Shown here: positions 13,301 through 28,730 of the stretch, in pieces
Layout: the number at the start of each line of letters is the position of its first letter
How positions within the stretch are numbered: position 1 is the stretch's first letter
Assembly (NCBI RefSeq): GCF_964340395.1
Contig: NC_135563.1
Span: 3,764,422 to 3,828,421, forward strand
Source: Glandiceps talaboti
Lineage: Eukaryota > Hemichordata > Enteropneusta > Spengelidae
Length of the DNA: 64,000 nt
Direction: 5' to 3'
Notes under the pieces: generated by a model
Told to the model about the DNA's origin: nothing
Seen by the model: the letters and a program-made list of their open reading frames with translations, nothing else
The model's database searches: none
Program-made: the position numbers and the translations under genes

Positions 13301-16300
13301 TTAATATAATTTTTCATGGAAAACAATGTCGCACTTTCAAAACTGAAATTTATGAATACTATGAAAATAAAATAAAGTATTAAATAATTACGGAACATCT
13401 ATAACTAATACAACAGGCAATGAGAGCACTCTAATTATAAAATATCCCTGTTGAAGTTGATTCTCAAATATGAACTGATTTCACAAGATGTGAAAAATAA
13501 CTTTTATGATTAATATTCATGTTGGAGTACTTCAAAAGTTAGGTCAGTGTTTTACAACATTTATTCTCAGCAGTGCATTCATGTAGAGTGACCTTGGAAG
13601 GTGTCACCATAAATCTATCCTATCCATTTGACAAAATATGATGCCTGTAATCTTTACCTCAAACCTATCATAAATATGCAAAACTGTAAGCATCTACATG
13701 TAGTAATACTGTCAATGCAATTCATAATTTTTTATACATATTACACGTTCTGTATTGTGGTTGTCAATTCTGAATGATTACTGGCTGCAGCTGCCTGCAT
13801 ATATTACTGAATAATACTATACAATAGAACAATTTTAAATTATGTACTTTTGCTTCCACAACTTCTTTTAAAAATCAATATGCATATTTAATACATTATT
13901 TTTAAACAGTATTTTTGGTGCTATTTTGCATTTCAAATATTATGCAATTTTATTCCCAAATAAAGGGTTAAGAATGAAACAAATATGCTGGGATAACTGT
14001 ACATTGTACATGTAATGGTTGCAAAACTTACAAGAAGAAACAATACAGAAATACAGCAATACTGACAAATAAACTTGGATACATGTATGATGTATGTATG
14101 TTGTTTCAACAGATTACATAAACATACATAGTATGTATGTTGTCATTGAAGCCATTCATCTTGATTACAATTTTAATTTCACAAAGAAATATTTGGGATA
14201 TCCTGCTATAATGTTTTTACTTGTACACAAAATACTATGCTCTCCAAACAGAGTTTAATATTTAGAATCAATACCTGTATGAATCTATGAATGCGGACAA
14301 GAAATATGATCCAGCATTCAAAAGACATCATATTGATATAATAATTTGTTACTGCCATTTTTGCCATTTCTAAATTTTGAAATCATGAATATTAAATATC
14401 CCTTATAACCAGCATACATACATCACATTAACTGATTTATTGTGACAGTCAAACGAGTAGGTTATATTTTTCTCCTTGTCAATATGTCAATGTGAATATA
14501 AACAATAAAGTATACCTAACCTCAATTTAATTAAAGAAAAGACTACATCTCAGACTAGATGCTGTATTTTTTTAGTCTTTTATGATTTTATTTCAGTTTG
14601 ATATAATTTCTATTCTTTGTTTTCATATTAATACCCAAACTTTGTGAGGCAACTATTAAACGGCCAGTCGTTTTCAGATCATCAAAAACACAAGCATACA
14701 AACTGGTATAAGAACAAGACTTTGATTTAAATGAATATCTTCATGAAATTGATAATAAGTACTTCACTGACAATCTAAAACAGTGACAAACAAAGGACAC
14801 ACCCCCAGAGTTCATTTCCTACTTGACTAGTCTGACCTTCACAAATTGAGTGCATTACTAGTAAAGCATAGTACATGAAATACAACACACACCCACTACT
14901 AGCTTGCCACATATGTGCATGTTAAATTCATTATTTTAACAATATTGATTGACTGTTTTTCCTATAATTCATCCAATAATATTGCTAGCATCAGGATACA
15001 CATTTAAAATTAAAAAATTTCTTTAAAAATAGAGGTATACTGCTTAAACATTAATATTTTGTAGAAATTATTAGTCAAGATCAGATTAATACAATATGGT
15101 CTGATATCATGGGCTGACCTACACAAATTCAATTAATCATCTAGTTTAAGTATTGCTTGTTACATGTATGTAGCGTTAATGAATGATCACACAGAATGAA
15201 AATTAAAATTAAACATAAATGCAAACTTACTGTAAAAACGAAAATAATGCTCTGATATTTTAATCTTGTTTAGTTGAGAGAAAATGACTGACAAATTTGT
15301 GGTTAATATCCAGTGGCAGTATAATATATTATGACTTCTGAATATGAGCACATTAAAACTGTACACTCATTTATCATTACCATTAAACATGAACTACTGT
15401 TCATTACATTCTAGGATACTAAAAACTATGGTACATAGGTCACAATGTTAATTATCTATTATCATACAGCCAGACATACATTTAGACATGTATATGTATT
15501 TATCTAAAATATGTAATATCTATTTCACGTAATTCCAGGAGTGTGAGGACTTTATGCTCTATGATGGGTTAATCATGAAACATAAGCTGTTTTTTAAAAA
15601 GCTTTTTTTGGAATGAGGACATTTTCTCTTACATCATAAATGTATTTAGACATCCTCTTTAGTAAGACTTTATGATCTGATGTAACTTAATAATAGGGCA
15701 CAAGCTGTGTGAATATTTTGGACAAAAATATTTCCTGCATTTTTAAAAGATATTCATATTCTATTTCAAACCATACCTAACTATCACATGCAATTGACTG
15801 TACTAAAACCGGGTACTAAGATATAACTTATAAATGAGTTGAAGATAAAAATTTATCATACGTACAAAAACAATGTCAGAAATATTCCTGTAAGTATTTT
15901 CATTTGAGTGAAAGCTTATAAGCTGAGCTTGAAGTTCACATTCAAACTAGCACATATGTTTGTTGTCGTCAAACAGTTTTGAGTGTAGTAATACTAGTAT
16001 TACGAAATATTCATTCTGAACATACATGTACTAATCTTGAAATCCCACATACACAATGACACACTATCATAATTATTATAAAAACAAAAGCAATACAGTG
16101 ATTCTCTTACAATACGTGTATAGAATTTTCCTATATATCCCTACTAATGGATTCATGTAGATTAATGTTCAATAAAATAAAAAATGAGCTCTTTAGATTT
16201 CTTTTTTTTTGTGGGGAGGTTACTGTTGCTGTTAAAGTATAACAGTCCAATTTGCTTGTAGTTGTAGCCATCATCAAAAAACACACTCAGTTTGATATTA

Positions 16301-17126
16301 GCTGCACACTGCTGACATTTACAAATTGTAAATTTGAAAATATTTCTAGTGGGCACAATGAAGAAAACTTGATGCTGCCTTGACAAAAGCAGCTACACAT
16401 ACTTAGATATACAACAATATTCACACCACATACAGTGTAATCTGATCACAAATGAAAGTAATCTTACAACTTATTGACAGTATGTGAAGAGGTGTCAAAA
16501 TTACACAACTTTATGAAACCTTCAAGATATACATTTGTCATTTGTTATCTGTCATTTACCAAAATGATGAAGTCAACAATCCTCATTACCTGAAATAGAA
16601 TTTTAACATCTACGTGAGACATAACAACCACTCAATTTCTTCCTTGTAACCGTGACTTTCATTCAATCTGGATGCATGAGAGTACCATAAGTCTACCTTT
16701 TTGTTCTATTTTGACCCTCTACCATGAGGTAAAATACTATTACAGGTACTGAGAATTAGAGCTGATAGTTTTCAATTTTAATAAGTAATTTTTAAGAAGT
16801 AACAGAAATTAAAGATTTAATACATCTCCTTCCTGTTCTTCCCATAAGTAATGTTAGCTGTGGAATGCTTTAATGCTTTTTGAATGAATGGATTCTTTTC
16901 CCTGCTTTATGAACCACATACTGTATATTTGAAAATTTTATATTATGTAGAGCTTCAAGTGAATATCTCCACTGAAATCAGTGAAAGTGTCACTTGAGCT
17001 AACTCAAGCATCCACTTTTCCTCTTCACAATTAATATTTCAAAATGCAGTGTTCCACATCATTTTCTGATTGACATGTAAAAGATTTACACCAATTCTGT
17101 AAAATACCATGAATATCAAGTTATAA

Positions 17127-17158
17127 ATGTACATGGAGGTCTGAGACCTTCATGTACA
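17127..17158. repeat. Short near-perfect hairpin
   Basis: TGTACATGGAGGTCT is followed immediately by GAGACCTTCATGTACA, its reverse complement with one mismatch. The loop is essentially absent. No flanking T-run or known motif suggests a role. Confidence 0.6.
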
Positions 17159-17594
17159 CAAATGTGTGTAGGTCTCAAGACATTATTGTTCAAGCCATTT
17201 TTTCTGTATTAATACTTTAAGTCTTTAGGTCAGACATTAATAAAACAAGTCATTGAGAATGACATAGTCCCCGCTATGATGGGGTTTTAAGGAACTGGCA
17301 GTTTTAAGGAACTGGCAGTTTATGTTGTCATTTTCAAACCTGGTTAATGTTGTTTGGCCTCATACATTGTACATGTATGGTTGTTTTAAGGGTGAGGATT
17401 GGTATGGAATGTGGCATGTTTCATAGTCATAGTACAGATATGTTTGAGTGCGCTAGTAATATTCTTTGGACATGGAACATGCCTACTCATGTTGTGTCTC
17501 CTCGTTGGACATGGGACATGCCTACTCTTCAAGATGACGTCATGGAATAAACCATTCAATAATAAAGGATGGGTCGGTATGGGGGGAGGGGGAC

Positions 17595-17990
17595 TGTTCA
17601 AGCATGTCTGAGTTATGGCTTTGGACATGAAAACTGCACCAACAAAATGGCTGCCAGGCAGCCATATCGGATTGCATCATGACGAAAATGGATATGCACA
17701 TGTATGTCATAGAACACTGTGCTAATACCAACTTTGAATGAGATCTGTTCAAGCATGTCTGAGTTATGGGTTTGGACATGGAAAATCCGCAAACGAAATG
17801 GCTGCCAGGCAGCCATATTGGATCGTATCATGAAACAAATTGACGTGCATATGTATGCCATAGTATGTTGCCCCTGTACCAAGTTTGAAAAAAAAACAGC
17901 TCCGGACGGACGGACAGATGGACGCACTCACGGACGGAACCCAATCCATAAGTTCCCGTCCCAGACTTCGTTCGGTGGGGACTAATAATA
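17595..17990. repeat. Interspersed repeat with internal 151-bp duplication and GACG-rich tail
   Basis: TTCAAGCATGTCTGAGTTAT occurs twice, 151 bp apart, each followed by a near-palindromic ATGGCTGCCAGGCAGCCAT block. The second unit ends in a GGACGGACGGACAGATGGACG tract and GGTGGGGACTAATAA. Segments at 25095-25350 and 26480-27005 share the layout (ATGGCTGCCAT-type block, 'TTTGTGCAAGGTTTGA'-type block, then GGA/CAGA-rich tail), so this is a dispersed family. The four overlapping ORFs here are repeat translations. Confidence 0.65.
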
Positions 17991-18533
17991 ACTTACTAAG
18001 TATTGGGCAATGCACCAAGTCATATACATGTAGATATTAATGTATCAGATTTCACAGAAAGAATGGTTTATTTTTTGTGGCATCAACACTATTGACAATG
18101 AATTTCATTTCGTTTGATATGTCCATTTACAACAAACTGAGAGCAACTAAATTTACAGATAGATCCTTTGATGTTTTACCATATCAAGAGAAGTTTAATA
18201 TCACAATTAATTACTTCCATTGAAAATGCTTATGTTTTAAGTACTTTATCTTAATACAACCATGAGTTCAGAGGTATCATCCTTCACTGTGTCAGCAAAC
18301 AATAAATCTTAATCATCATAAATTTTCAGTGCCTTCCATGAGGTAATTATATTTTTTTAAAATATTATGTTGGTGGCCTATTGATGTGAATATTGACTCC
18401 ACGAATAACTAGGTGAAGAAATGCTGGTGTTTACAAAAGTCTATTAGTATTAAATCCAAAATGACACACAAACACATCACATGGGCATACAAACACATAC
18501 ATGAAAACAAATACAAAATGTACACACATACAT

Positions 18534-18535
<2 letters not shown>

Positions 18536-18603
<68 letters not shown>

Positions 18604-18626
18604 GCGCGCACGCGCGCGCGCACATG
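18536..18626. repeat. (CA)n-(CG)n alternating tract
   Basis: A run of about 65 bp of CA is followed by CGCGCGCGCACGCGCGCGCG. The whole block is strictly alternating purine-pyrimidine, the class of sequence most prone to Z-DNA. Confidence 0.97.
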
Positions 18627-21600
18627 TGCATGCGTGCATCTAAACCTTGCATATATGTTTAGTTGTGCTCATGAAAAGGAGTCTACTAGTCTAATAATGC
18701 TTTGAACATTTCATTATTTCACAATTTTCAGTCAAAATTATAATGAGGTGGCAGGGATGATGCAGTGGTCTAGAAATAGTATCCATCTGTGGGTAACAGG
18801 ACACTAGCCATATCATATGAAACTTGTTTTACTTGTCTTCAATTTTGTTGCATTGAACTGTAATCGATGAGGAATGACATGATCCTGACTGACAATGGGA
18901 TGGTTTGATATCATAAATACGTAAGCAGTCTGACCTGAAGACTGTCAATGTATACATTGTAACACCATCCTTATCTTTTGTGACAACAGTGAGCTGTTGA
19001 TATGAGGACACCTTGGTGGTCTATAGCAATAATACATGAAATTTACACTGGATGTATCACATACTACTGAAAACATCACACTTTTTTATATGTATTCAGT
19101 TGAACTTCTGAAGTTCTCAGGTGTTATCTTGCTGACAAGGGCAAACAAGAAAGCTAGAGCTTACTATTGCCTTATCACCATACATATAAATATACAAGAG
19201 TTGCCAACATAACATCAATGATATTTTACCCATGTGATTCACTTTGCAGCATGAATTATTCCCTTTCACCTTTAAGACCAAAATATGCCTTTAAGAAAGT
19301 TTATCATGATTGAAACAATAGATGAAATCAGCATTGATGATTGCTTACAATGGTATAATTAAGTATTGTTTCCTTACTGTATATATAATATGATATGAAA
19401 GAGAAAATATTTGTTGATTTTTGAAACCTACTTTGGGGTTTAACTCTTGATGAATCCAACAATAGTTGCCAATGGGAAGGGACCAGTGAAACTGCAAAAT
19501 AAATATTTCCATTCATTACACATTTCATCAAGTACATGACATGACCCTTGGACTGTAAAGGCTCATTAATAAACCACAAAGAAAGACACATGATTTATGC
19601 CACCACAAGAAAGTGACAATGTTGAATAAATACATTCCACTATCGACAAATAGAGGAAAAAAGACACAAAGAAATAATACATAGATGCATAGATATTGAC
19701 AAACAATGAAATAGAGATATGTATTACTGATGTATTTTTATAATATATGCATAGTACATGTACATCCTGACACAAACACATGTAGTATGCAGATACTGTA
19801 AATGAATGCAGTTATACTTATTCTTAAAGAATCATGACACAAAATGAACATCATGAATCATAGTTGGACAAGATTAAAGTTGTCATAATGATTATTAGTT
19901 ACATAATAACTTCTATAATTGTTAGGTTTAGATAGCAGGTACATTGTACATTGTGTCATAAATAAACAGAAGATTGAATTACACAGTCAAGAAATAGAAA
20001 TATAGAACTTTACCAAAAGCTGGAAAAAGAAGTTAAAGATATTCATGTACATCATTTGAGATAGTTGCAATTATTGCCAAAGACTAACTCATTATTCAAC
20101 TGTACCTAACATTTCCTATCACTGTGATCCCACCAACAAATGCATTATCACATTTTCTAATCTTGAAATGAATAACAGTTTTAATCAAATTTTTGCCTTA
20201 CTGAATGACATTCTGATTTCATATGAAAACAAATGTTAATTTAAAAATTCAGATCTGGCAATCAAAAATCTAATTGCATGAATGTGTATGCCAGATATAT
20301 ATTGCCAAAAATGAGATGTCAGTCAGAGGTTCATGAACAGTATATCACTGTCCAGAAAAAATAGACACAAAATACATCATACAACTTCTGTTCTTTAAAG
20401 AACACTATAAAATGTTAAATCAATAAGAACACAAAATATAACAAGTGCTTTAAGTTAAAATATCAGATGATAAGTAGCCATGAGTATTCACTTCACTGTG
20501 TTTACTTCCCTTTAATCCATTATTATGCAGATATTCCATGTAAATACAATGTATAGTAGCCTGCCAGCTGACACAGTATCTACAATTTGATGCTGTAAAC
20601 CATATGTTTACATGAACATGCAGACATCTGCCACGTGGATATTTCCTATATTGTAACTTTAACTTACTTCCAATAAGTTTCTTTTGACAATGGTATAGCA
20701 AAATTTGCATAGCCATATTGTTTACCAAAAAATTAAAAATTCATCCTAAGTCTTTTGTGTGAAAATAAAACTTACAATTATAATCATAATGTGATACACA
20801 TCGCTAAATCTCCGTATACTAAAACATCATCTTATTATACAGGGGTAAAGTTCGTAACTCAGTCATTATTCTTGTTTCATTATTCTAACTACTATGTTCA
20901 GCAAATGTTAGTAAGAGTACTCATCAGGTATTCAGATAGGAATTTTCTGAAAAGACATGATATAATTTTTTGGTTTCCAAAAAATTACAGAAAACACCCA
21001 AGCATCCATATCATGTTGTTCTGATGCCAATTTGTTCCTAAATAAGCGTGTAGTGTTTAAGATATATGTGTATTTTGTGCATTGACTTAGCCAAAAAGTG
21101 GGTCTACATGAATATTACTGTCACAGTGCCACTTTAGGGTATAATAACACAAGCATTCTTCTTGAATTTGTATTAAATCGATGATCATACAAACATGTAC
21201 AGTCTCCTTTCTGGTATTCAGTCACTACCAGTTGCTAGGTCCGATCAAAGAAATTTCTTAGAAATTACTTTAATATTTTTTGACTGCAAAACATTGCTAT
21301 TGTCAAATGTAACATGGCAACATCATCGTAAACCCTAGCCTCTTTTACGGCATCGTCCAAGATGTACCGTCAAGATATTGATATTAATATTTCGCAATGT
21401 CGTGGAAGAAATATCTGCTCTGGTTTGCGAAAATGAGCAGTAAATCCATAGCATATAATAAACAGTCTTTCCTTTGAGATGACCAGAAACTGGGATTAAG
21501 TAGTCAAGGGACAGTATTGTACTTGCTAATTCTGGTTGATGAGTTACAACACAAGCACCACATCATCCATGTACATGTACAGTGTGATGTAATATACATG

Positions 21601-21973
21601 TACAGTACAGTTTAATGGAAAGAATAATTTGAAAGGGTACTATATATCTGACAAAAGTGTAGGACAAAAAAGTATGGATTGCTTTCATCAATTGCAAAGA
21701 GAGACCTTTAACATGAATCACATAAATTATTTTGTGAACATGTATGATGTAGGTATATTCAAATTTGATATTAGCTTTTAGTAAATATGTGTACATGTAG
21801 TTCACAGCTGATAGCAAACAATGGAAATAATTCCAATCTGTTTCCTATTCCAAAGTTGTAAACTATAAGCTAATAATTTACAAAATACAACCTCAGCTGT
21901 TCTCAATACATGTACATGTCAAATTCTGAGATACATGTATAAATGTTATATCTTCAATATATGAACATTATTA

Positions 21974-22109
<136 letters not shown>

Positions 22110-22628
22110 GAATAAATATGAAAAAATAAAAAAATACTTATTATTTTGTCAACACACAATATGCTTAATACACAAGTGCATTGTGGGAAATGAGATTTAA
22201 ATTGGATGTTTGCCAAACACTTTGGTGCAATTTATTTTGACATTTTGAATATTTCAAATTTCAATGCATCAATTATGAACATCACAGACTAATGCCTTTA
22301 TCTTACAATTCAACCTGAGGTGTTATACATAGTCTGTCAACTTGAGATTAATAGCTATGTTTCACACACCATTATGATGTCAATATTTTTACAATGCTGC
22401 GTGGGGAAAGTACTAATTATTTGGATTGTGCCAAAGATACAATGATTATGATCTTTAATATCATTCTTTTTTTAACATTTAAATGCAGTCATTTATTTTT
22501 AAATGTTTTAAATGTCAGGTTGAAAGTCCAATTGGAAGACTGAAATATCACTAGTTATAGTTAAATATCCTAAGGATACATTGTATGTGAGACAAATTTC
22601 TGACATTAATTTCCGACACATTTTACAT

Positions 22629-22656
22629 ACATCCATCCATCCATCCATCCATCCAT
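22629..22656. repeat. (ATCC)n microsatellite
   Basis: Seven near-perfect ATCC units. Short and unremarkable. Confidence 0.9.
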
Positions 22657-23104
22657 TCAATGGAAATTGATTGGACTTTGATATTGGTTGGATGATGTAG
22701 TGAAAAAACACTAGCTGTATATATATATACATACATGTAGACAAACTGGTATTCTGCATACAGTGCACTGTACTACTTGAACTTCATCATTTTGTATTGG
22801 TGGCTATGTACAATCGATGGGTATTGAAAACAATATTTCATATTTATATGTGTATGTGTATGCAACAGTATGGATTTATTGCCTAGATCTAGTAAATGGC
22901 ATTCTGCTAACATGTGGATGGATGAATTTCACCAAAAAGGTAGTCTTTGTGCACTGTTTCTCATCACATATTGAAATTGTCAAGATTTAATATTGACTAG
23001 ATAGTATTCTGCACGTATACACTTTACATGTACATGTATGGATAACAGTATTCAGCTCGAACAAATGGATGTTTTTGTAATATGCTCCATATACAACATA
23101 CATC

Positions 23105-23505
23105 TACACATACACTATAATATTATTACATAATTATGTACCAGTGATTACTTGCACCAGTGTGTTCTCATACTAGTGGTAGTGAAATACCAAAAATATT
23201 ATCATTGCATACTTGTATTCAATTGATATGCAAATGAGCAGTATGTGTTTATTTCTTGTATAGGAAATCACATGATCACACAGTATGATTTTTATGCAAA
23301 TTTGCTGTTTCAGATAAACAATGTAATAATAACAGAACCCATGTTGCATTAATTAGACCCAGTGTGGGTACTCAGAGGTATTTACACTTGTGTAGTGCTT
23401 TCTACTGCATTTCCATTCTTTACACGCATGCAAGCATTTGTGCAAATACCCAGAGTATGCCACATCTGCACTCGAGTGCCATCAGGTTCTGTCATAGTAT
23501 CATAT
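23105..23505 (+). repeat. Dispersed repeat family F, copy 1
   Basis: About 400 bp aligning by eye with 61020-61452: shared blocks include AGTGATTACTT/ATGATTACTT, AATACCAAAAA, GCAAATTTGCTGTTTC-type sequence, GTAATAATAA, AGTGTGGGTACTCA and a terminal TTCTGTCATA. The same orientation and many substitutions indicate an old dispersed repeat, not a recent duplication. No ORF is shared. Confidence 0.65.
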
Positions 23506-24608
23506 ATACATCTACATGTACATGTACCTAATACATATACTGACTAGGCATCAACATTGGCTACATGTCATTTTACCTGTATACATATATGTACATGTAA
23601 GTCTCAGACCACCAGTACCCGCAATTTAAGTTTTCAGGCACACAACTGTCATATTTTGCGATTGATAGTGCAATGTAAGGAATAAAACTTATGAGAACAG
23701 AAAAGTTTTATTATCAAAATATTGATCCATTGAGACTTGTTTCTTCTTTACCTTCACCCATAAATGTTGTTTAATATAATTAAGTACACGGAGTCAGAAA
23801 TCTGATAAACTTATCGGGAAGGCACAAATTATTGCTATGTGTACTTTTTAAAATCTTTGAAGAATTTGTACTTGTGGCTTTCAAAAATCATCAAAAAGTA
23901 AATGACTAATTCTTACACTGTTACAGACAGCTGTCAAAAACTAGACCCTATACTATACACATACATACATGTACATGTACAGATTGCATGCAAGGAAAGT
24001 ATACAGTTGTGCTTTTACAAATTATATGAAATGCTGTTTCTTTCCTTAGTTGTGCTTTTCATCAAAAGAAAATGAAACAGGGGTTAATATATCGATAAAG
24101 AAAGGTTAATGCGACTTTACATTGAAGACACACGTCTCTCCAAATGGATATATGTAAATCATAATACAAACTATTTCAAACAAACCAGCACTTCAATTTA
24201 AATTTGTATATGCCATGACAACACTGCTTACATTTTCTCATTAGTAATAGTTGCTAGGCAGTCAACATAAAAGCCATTTATTTCACAGAGGTTTTATAAT
24301 CTAGAGCAATTCAATATATATGTCGGATTGAATAACTTGAGTTGCTGGCCATAGACCTAGTATAAAGTATAGCACAACACATACATGTATAGGCGTAATT
24401 AATGAATGGACATGGACATGTACTGGGTGTCATCTCTAATGATGTGATCATCACTACAATACATTTCAAAGAATACAACCTTCTGGGTTATCAGATAATT
24501 ATCTTGTTTGAAGCACCTTCAAACAAACTGACATTTAAAGCCATATTTTTGAAGAGAACATAATGATTGCATAGTAAACATGAAACAAGTCTTTGTAGAT
24601 GAGGCATG

Positions 24609-24625
24609 CCCCCCCCCCCCCCCCC
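24609..24625. repeat. Poly(C) tract
   Basis: Seventeen consecutive C residues, followed by ACCACCCCC. A shorter C tract of the same kind is at about 44919-44928. Confidence 0.98.
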
Positions 24626-25094
24626 ACCACCCCCATACATGTACTCAAATGGATGAAAATGTTGTTGTCAAGGTGTGACTTGGAAGTAAATCAGGGTCAA
24701 ATGTAGATGCTAATATAGACAGGTCACAACTAGTAATATAGGGACAGGTACAATGTACTTCAATATGTCTCTTTTGTTCTTAAACTACTGTACAACTGGT
24801 GAATTTCACTCTAAATATAGGCACTATTCAGGAAGATAAGATAGAGAAGCAGCAACATCATGCATATGTGTGTGTCCCTTGTTTTGTATCACCTTTCAAC
24901 AAGATATGAAAGACCAGTTACCACTAAGTGAATACTAATAGCATGATATGCAAGAAATAGCTTGATTTTGCTAAATTGACCTTAAGGTCAAGATCATGGG
25001 AAATGGTCAAGGGCCTTAGAGAAAGATTGCCCACGACAGTACACATAAAATGAAGTTTCTTTAATATACAATAAATATTGAATTTTAACTACAA

Positions 25095-25350
25095 ACATGG
25101 CCACCATTGGTCAAATTTGCATATGACACAAAACAAAGTGACATACATATGTCCCATATGATATACCACCTTTGTGCAAGGTTTGAATCAAATTGGATAT
25201 TGCATGTCAGGGAAATGACATACTATGGATGGATCGATTATAATAGCTCCTTTGGTGAGGGAGGAGGGGGGATAAATCAATCTGTGCTTCTAAAGGACGA
25301 TGTTCTCATATTTTCTCTAGATTTCCTCACTAAAGTGAGGATGGAATAAT
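25095..25350. repeat. Diverged relative of the 17.6-kb interspersed repeat
   Basis: Starts with ATGGCCACCATTGGTCAAAT, contains the CACCTTTGTGCAAGGTTTGA block seen in relatives, and ends in a GA/GG-rich segment (GAGGGAGGAGGGGGG). The 80-codon plus ORF across it follows the repeat and is not treated as a gene. Confidence 0.5.
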
Positions 25351-26479
25351 TCTCAGATGATGGAGACTGGTTCATCATTTATTTATTCAGAAAGGAGTGT
25401 CATTATGTTACATACCTGTAAGTGCAAACATACATGTACATGTATATAAATGTACATGTACATAGATTTTGTTCGGGGAACTAAGTACAATGTGTAAAAT
25501 ATGCCCGAGTTCCTCAGGTGTTTTACTGTGGTGTCCAAACAACATTAAGGTAAAAGGAATATATATGGAAATCTATGTAAATTTTACTACACATCCCTGC
25601 TCTGTTACCTGGGCTCCCAAACCTTAAGGCAAAACCCTGATACAGCATAACATTTTGTTCAGTTGTACATGGCTTTGAGTTACAAATGTAATTGTTAACT
25701 CATTTCAACTCATTTGGTAGATATATATACCACTTACATGTAGGGTATATATACAGTTGCTTTCCATCCTACATTGTAACTACATTAGCTGTAAACATCC
25801 AACTTCCAAGGGAATTTTTTTTTGATCATTAAAAAAATTAAAAAGAAATTAAGAAATCCAAGTAAATTCATAATTTCATTTTTCTGCACCTGATCAACTT
25901 TAGTGTTCAAGCTGTAGTGAATCTGTACTGTTTTTCACGATTGGTGTATTGCTAAACTCAAGTCAATAGCGCAATGCAAACAGAGAAAAACAACTTCTGA
26001 ACAAATAATCATCCATACAATCAATTTGATCTGTTTGTTTATCTGATTTGAAATGCATCACTAATAATCCTGATGCTCTTGCCATTCATTTCCTGGACTT
26101 TTCAATCTCAACTGACAAGCATGTTTGTACTGAAGCCAAGCTTCCAAATCACTCCACAATCTGCCACTTGACTGTTTTGAGTACTTTTTGATAATTCTGG
26201 AATGACAGAAAGCTTTAAAGCCTAAATCTACTGAGATGAGGTTAACAATGTTGAAAACCCAGCAGTCTTTAATACTGAAGACTTAAGTATGTATAAATAG
26301 ATTTGTGGGTATATCAGTGGAGGGATAACTTAGTTTCAGGATTCCATGAAATGATAAGATGACATTTGATAACCTTTATTCTTATTGAACATCAATAGAA
26401 GGATCAGGATCTTGTCCCTGGCTATCCAATATAGTCATGATCAGCTCATTTGATAAGGATGAAATAGTTCTACTTTGCA

Positions 26480-27005
26480 TATATACAACTTCATATGTTA
26501 TTGTGCAATTTGCTCTAGACCAGGAACATGTTGGTCAAGGTCAAAGGTCAAGGTATAAAAAGAAAGTTCACCTCTAAATATGGATGTTGATACTTTATGG
26601 AGTCGTGTGCATCCAAATTCTTGTGTTATGGTAGGAAGACAGCTTTTGGCTATTGACCTTGACAATTTTAGCCAAGGTCAAAGGTTAAGGCATTGTTAAA
26701 AAGCTTAAACATGGATAATGTGGGGTAGACACTTGAAAGGTGTTTGTATGGATCAAACTTTTGGAGATATAGAGCAAAATGTGCTCATCAAAAATATGGC
26801 TGCCATTTTGCCATAAAGGTCAAGGTTGCAAAGTAATTGATGTGCATACATGTCCCAGATAGTGTGTTACCTTTGTGCCAAGTCTGGCTAAAATACATTG
26901 TAGACTGATGTATATCCGAGAAATGAGAGTGGATGGATGGACAGACAGACAGACAGAACCCAATGTAATAGCCTCCTCCAGGCATTGCCCATTGGGAGCT
27001 ACTAA
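26480..27005. repeat. Diverged relative of the 17.6-kb interspersed repeat, with GGTCAAGGTCAAAGGTCAAG motifs
   Basis: The left part repeats AAGGTCAAAGGTCAAGG-like blocks at about 26535 and 26670. The right part has ATGGCTGCCATTTTGCCAT, TACCTTTGTGCCAAGT, GATGGATGGACAGACAGACA and CCCATTGGGAGCTACTAAA, paralleling the tail of the copy at 17595. No gene. Confidence 0.55.
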
Positions 27006-27051
27006 AGTCATCATGTCCTCTTCATAATATTACGCTTATGAAAGTATGATA

Positions 27052-27142
27052 TCAGAGAAGACTGCAAGCACTCATGCAAATAGCCCAAGTATGTCACATT
27101 GGCACTCATGTGTCATGGGGTTCTGTCATAGCAATTGACAGA
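27052..27142 (+). repeat. Dispersed repeat family F, 3' fragment
   Basis: GCAAGCACTCATGCAAATAG ... AGTATGTCACATTGGCACTC ... GTTCTGTCATAG aligns with the 3' ends of the copies at 23105 and 61020. Only about 90 bp is retained. Confidence 0.5.
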
Positions 27143-28730
27143 TCATAGTACATTCTTATCCAAAAGTTGTTGTTTTTTGAAGGCATGTGTGTACCGTACC
27201 TACTATTTATAAAAGTATTGGGTATTCAAGGCACCTACAAATGTATGATGGTACCTAGTTAATTAATAAATTCCCATTTCCTGTTTCACCATAATACAAG
27301 TAATTTATTGGATGGAACAACTACTTGCAAATATACATGCATGAAAATCATGTACCAGGCATGCTTGTTTCAATTTTGAGGACTCATGACAAAAAATAAT
27401 TTCCGTTTGATGTCTGCCTGAATCCGGCAATATTGTCTGCAGATCTGTATGTTTTTTTGTATGATAAATGAAAATAACATTACCAATATGAATCAAAATC
27501 CTACATGCAAATGTAACCTTATAATGACTAAATGAGACACAATATGGTACTTGATTCCTCAAACATAATGACATGCAACAAAAAATATCATAGTAAACAG
27601 GCCAAAGCAATATATCTATCTTTCATGTTTATATTTGTTGCAAGCAATTTTGCTTTGACATACAATGTAGGATTTTATTTCATTCAGAACAATTACCCCC
27701 AAAATGTGTCCAAAATTTGGCGAAATACATCCCAAGTTTAAATACTAGTTGAATTAATTCAACATTGTGGTTAGGTTGGATAAAACCTATCCAGCATTTG
27801 AATATTACTGTAACTGCCAGTCAATACAAAACTGTATCAACACTTAAGTTATCACCTAAAAGAAGGCCTCACAAAAGCCAATGTTTGCTATAACAGGAGT
27901 GTGTACTCAAGTGACTCAATGTGACCCAGAATCTGAAGGATTATTACAATATAAGTGGAAGAAAAATTACCTTATCATGCAACATTAAGCTTTCAAGATA
28001 ACAATAGCAATAACATAGAAGGATCATTCAAGAGTGCAACATGTGCAGTTGTTTGAATTGTAAATATGTATTTGTTGATATACATTGTACATTCATGTAG
28101 TCTGTTCTATGTACTTTATATCAGCTGGTAAATATAAAATTGTACTTGTGTGCAAATATAAATTTGGAGGCAAGAATACACTATCACCTCCCCCATAGTT
28201 TGCAGACTGTCTCACTGCATATTCTGCAAGAATTTTTAAAATGACCTAATAATACAGTAATAACAATATCTTGCTATTCTTATTTGTAATAAATGAGTAT
28301 ATTTTTCTAAACTCTCATTTTCCGATTTAGATAATCTGCACAGTTGATTTGTGTGGTCAATTTTTCAAATCCTTTAATGCTTTTGGTCAATATTTTAGTA
28401 TGTAAAATAAGATGATAATTTGTTATTATCTTATAGATCTCATGTAATCATACAATAATATTTAAAATATGCTTCTGACATGTACACTATTACTATTAGA
28501 TATTCAGCAAATGACAATCTTCTCTGTCTTGGAATAATTATTATTATATCATGCACAAGCCAAGTTATTGTCTTTGAACAGGAAATATGGATTATATACA
28601 CTGGTCATTCTACATCATGACAAATTGACAACCCATGTCTATGTTACTGGTTCTGCAGGACTCAAAGTATGAGTCAAAACATTCAAAATCACCATTTTTT
28701 ACCAATTTTCCATAAATTATGCTTGAATCA

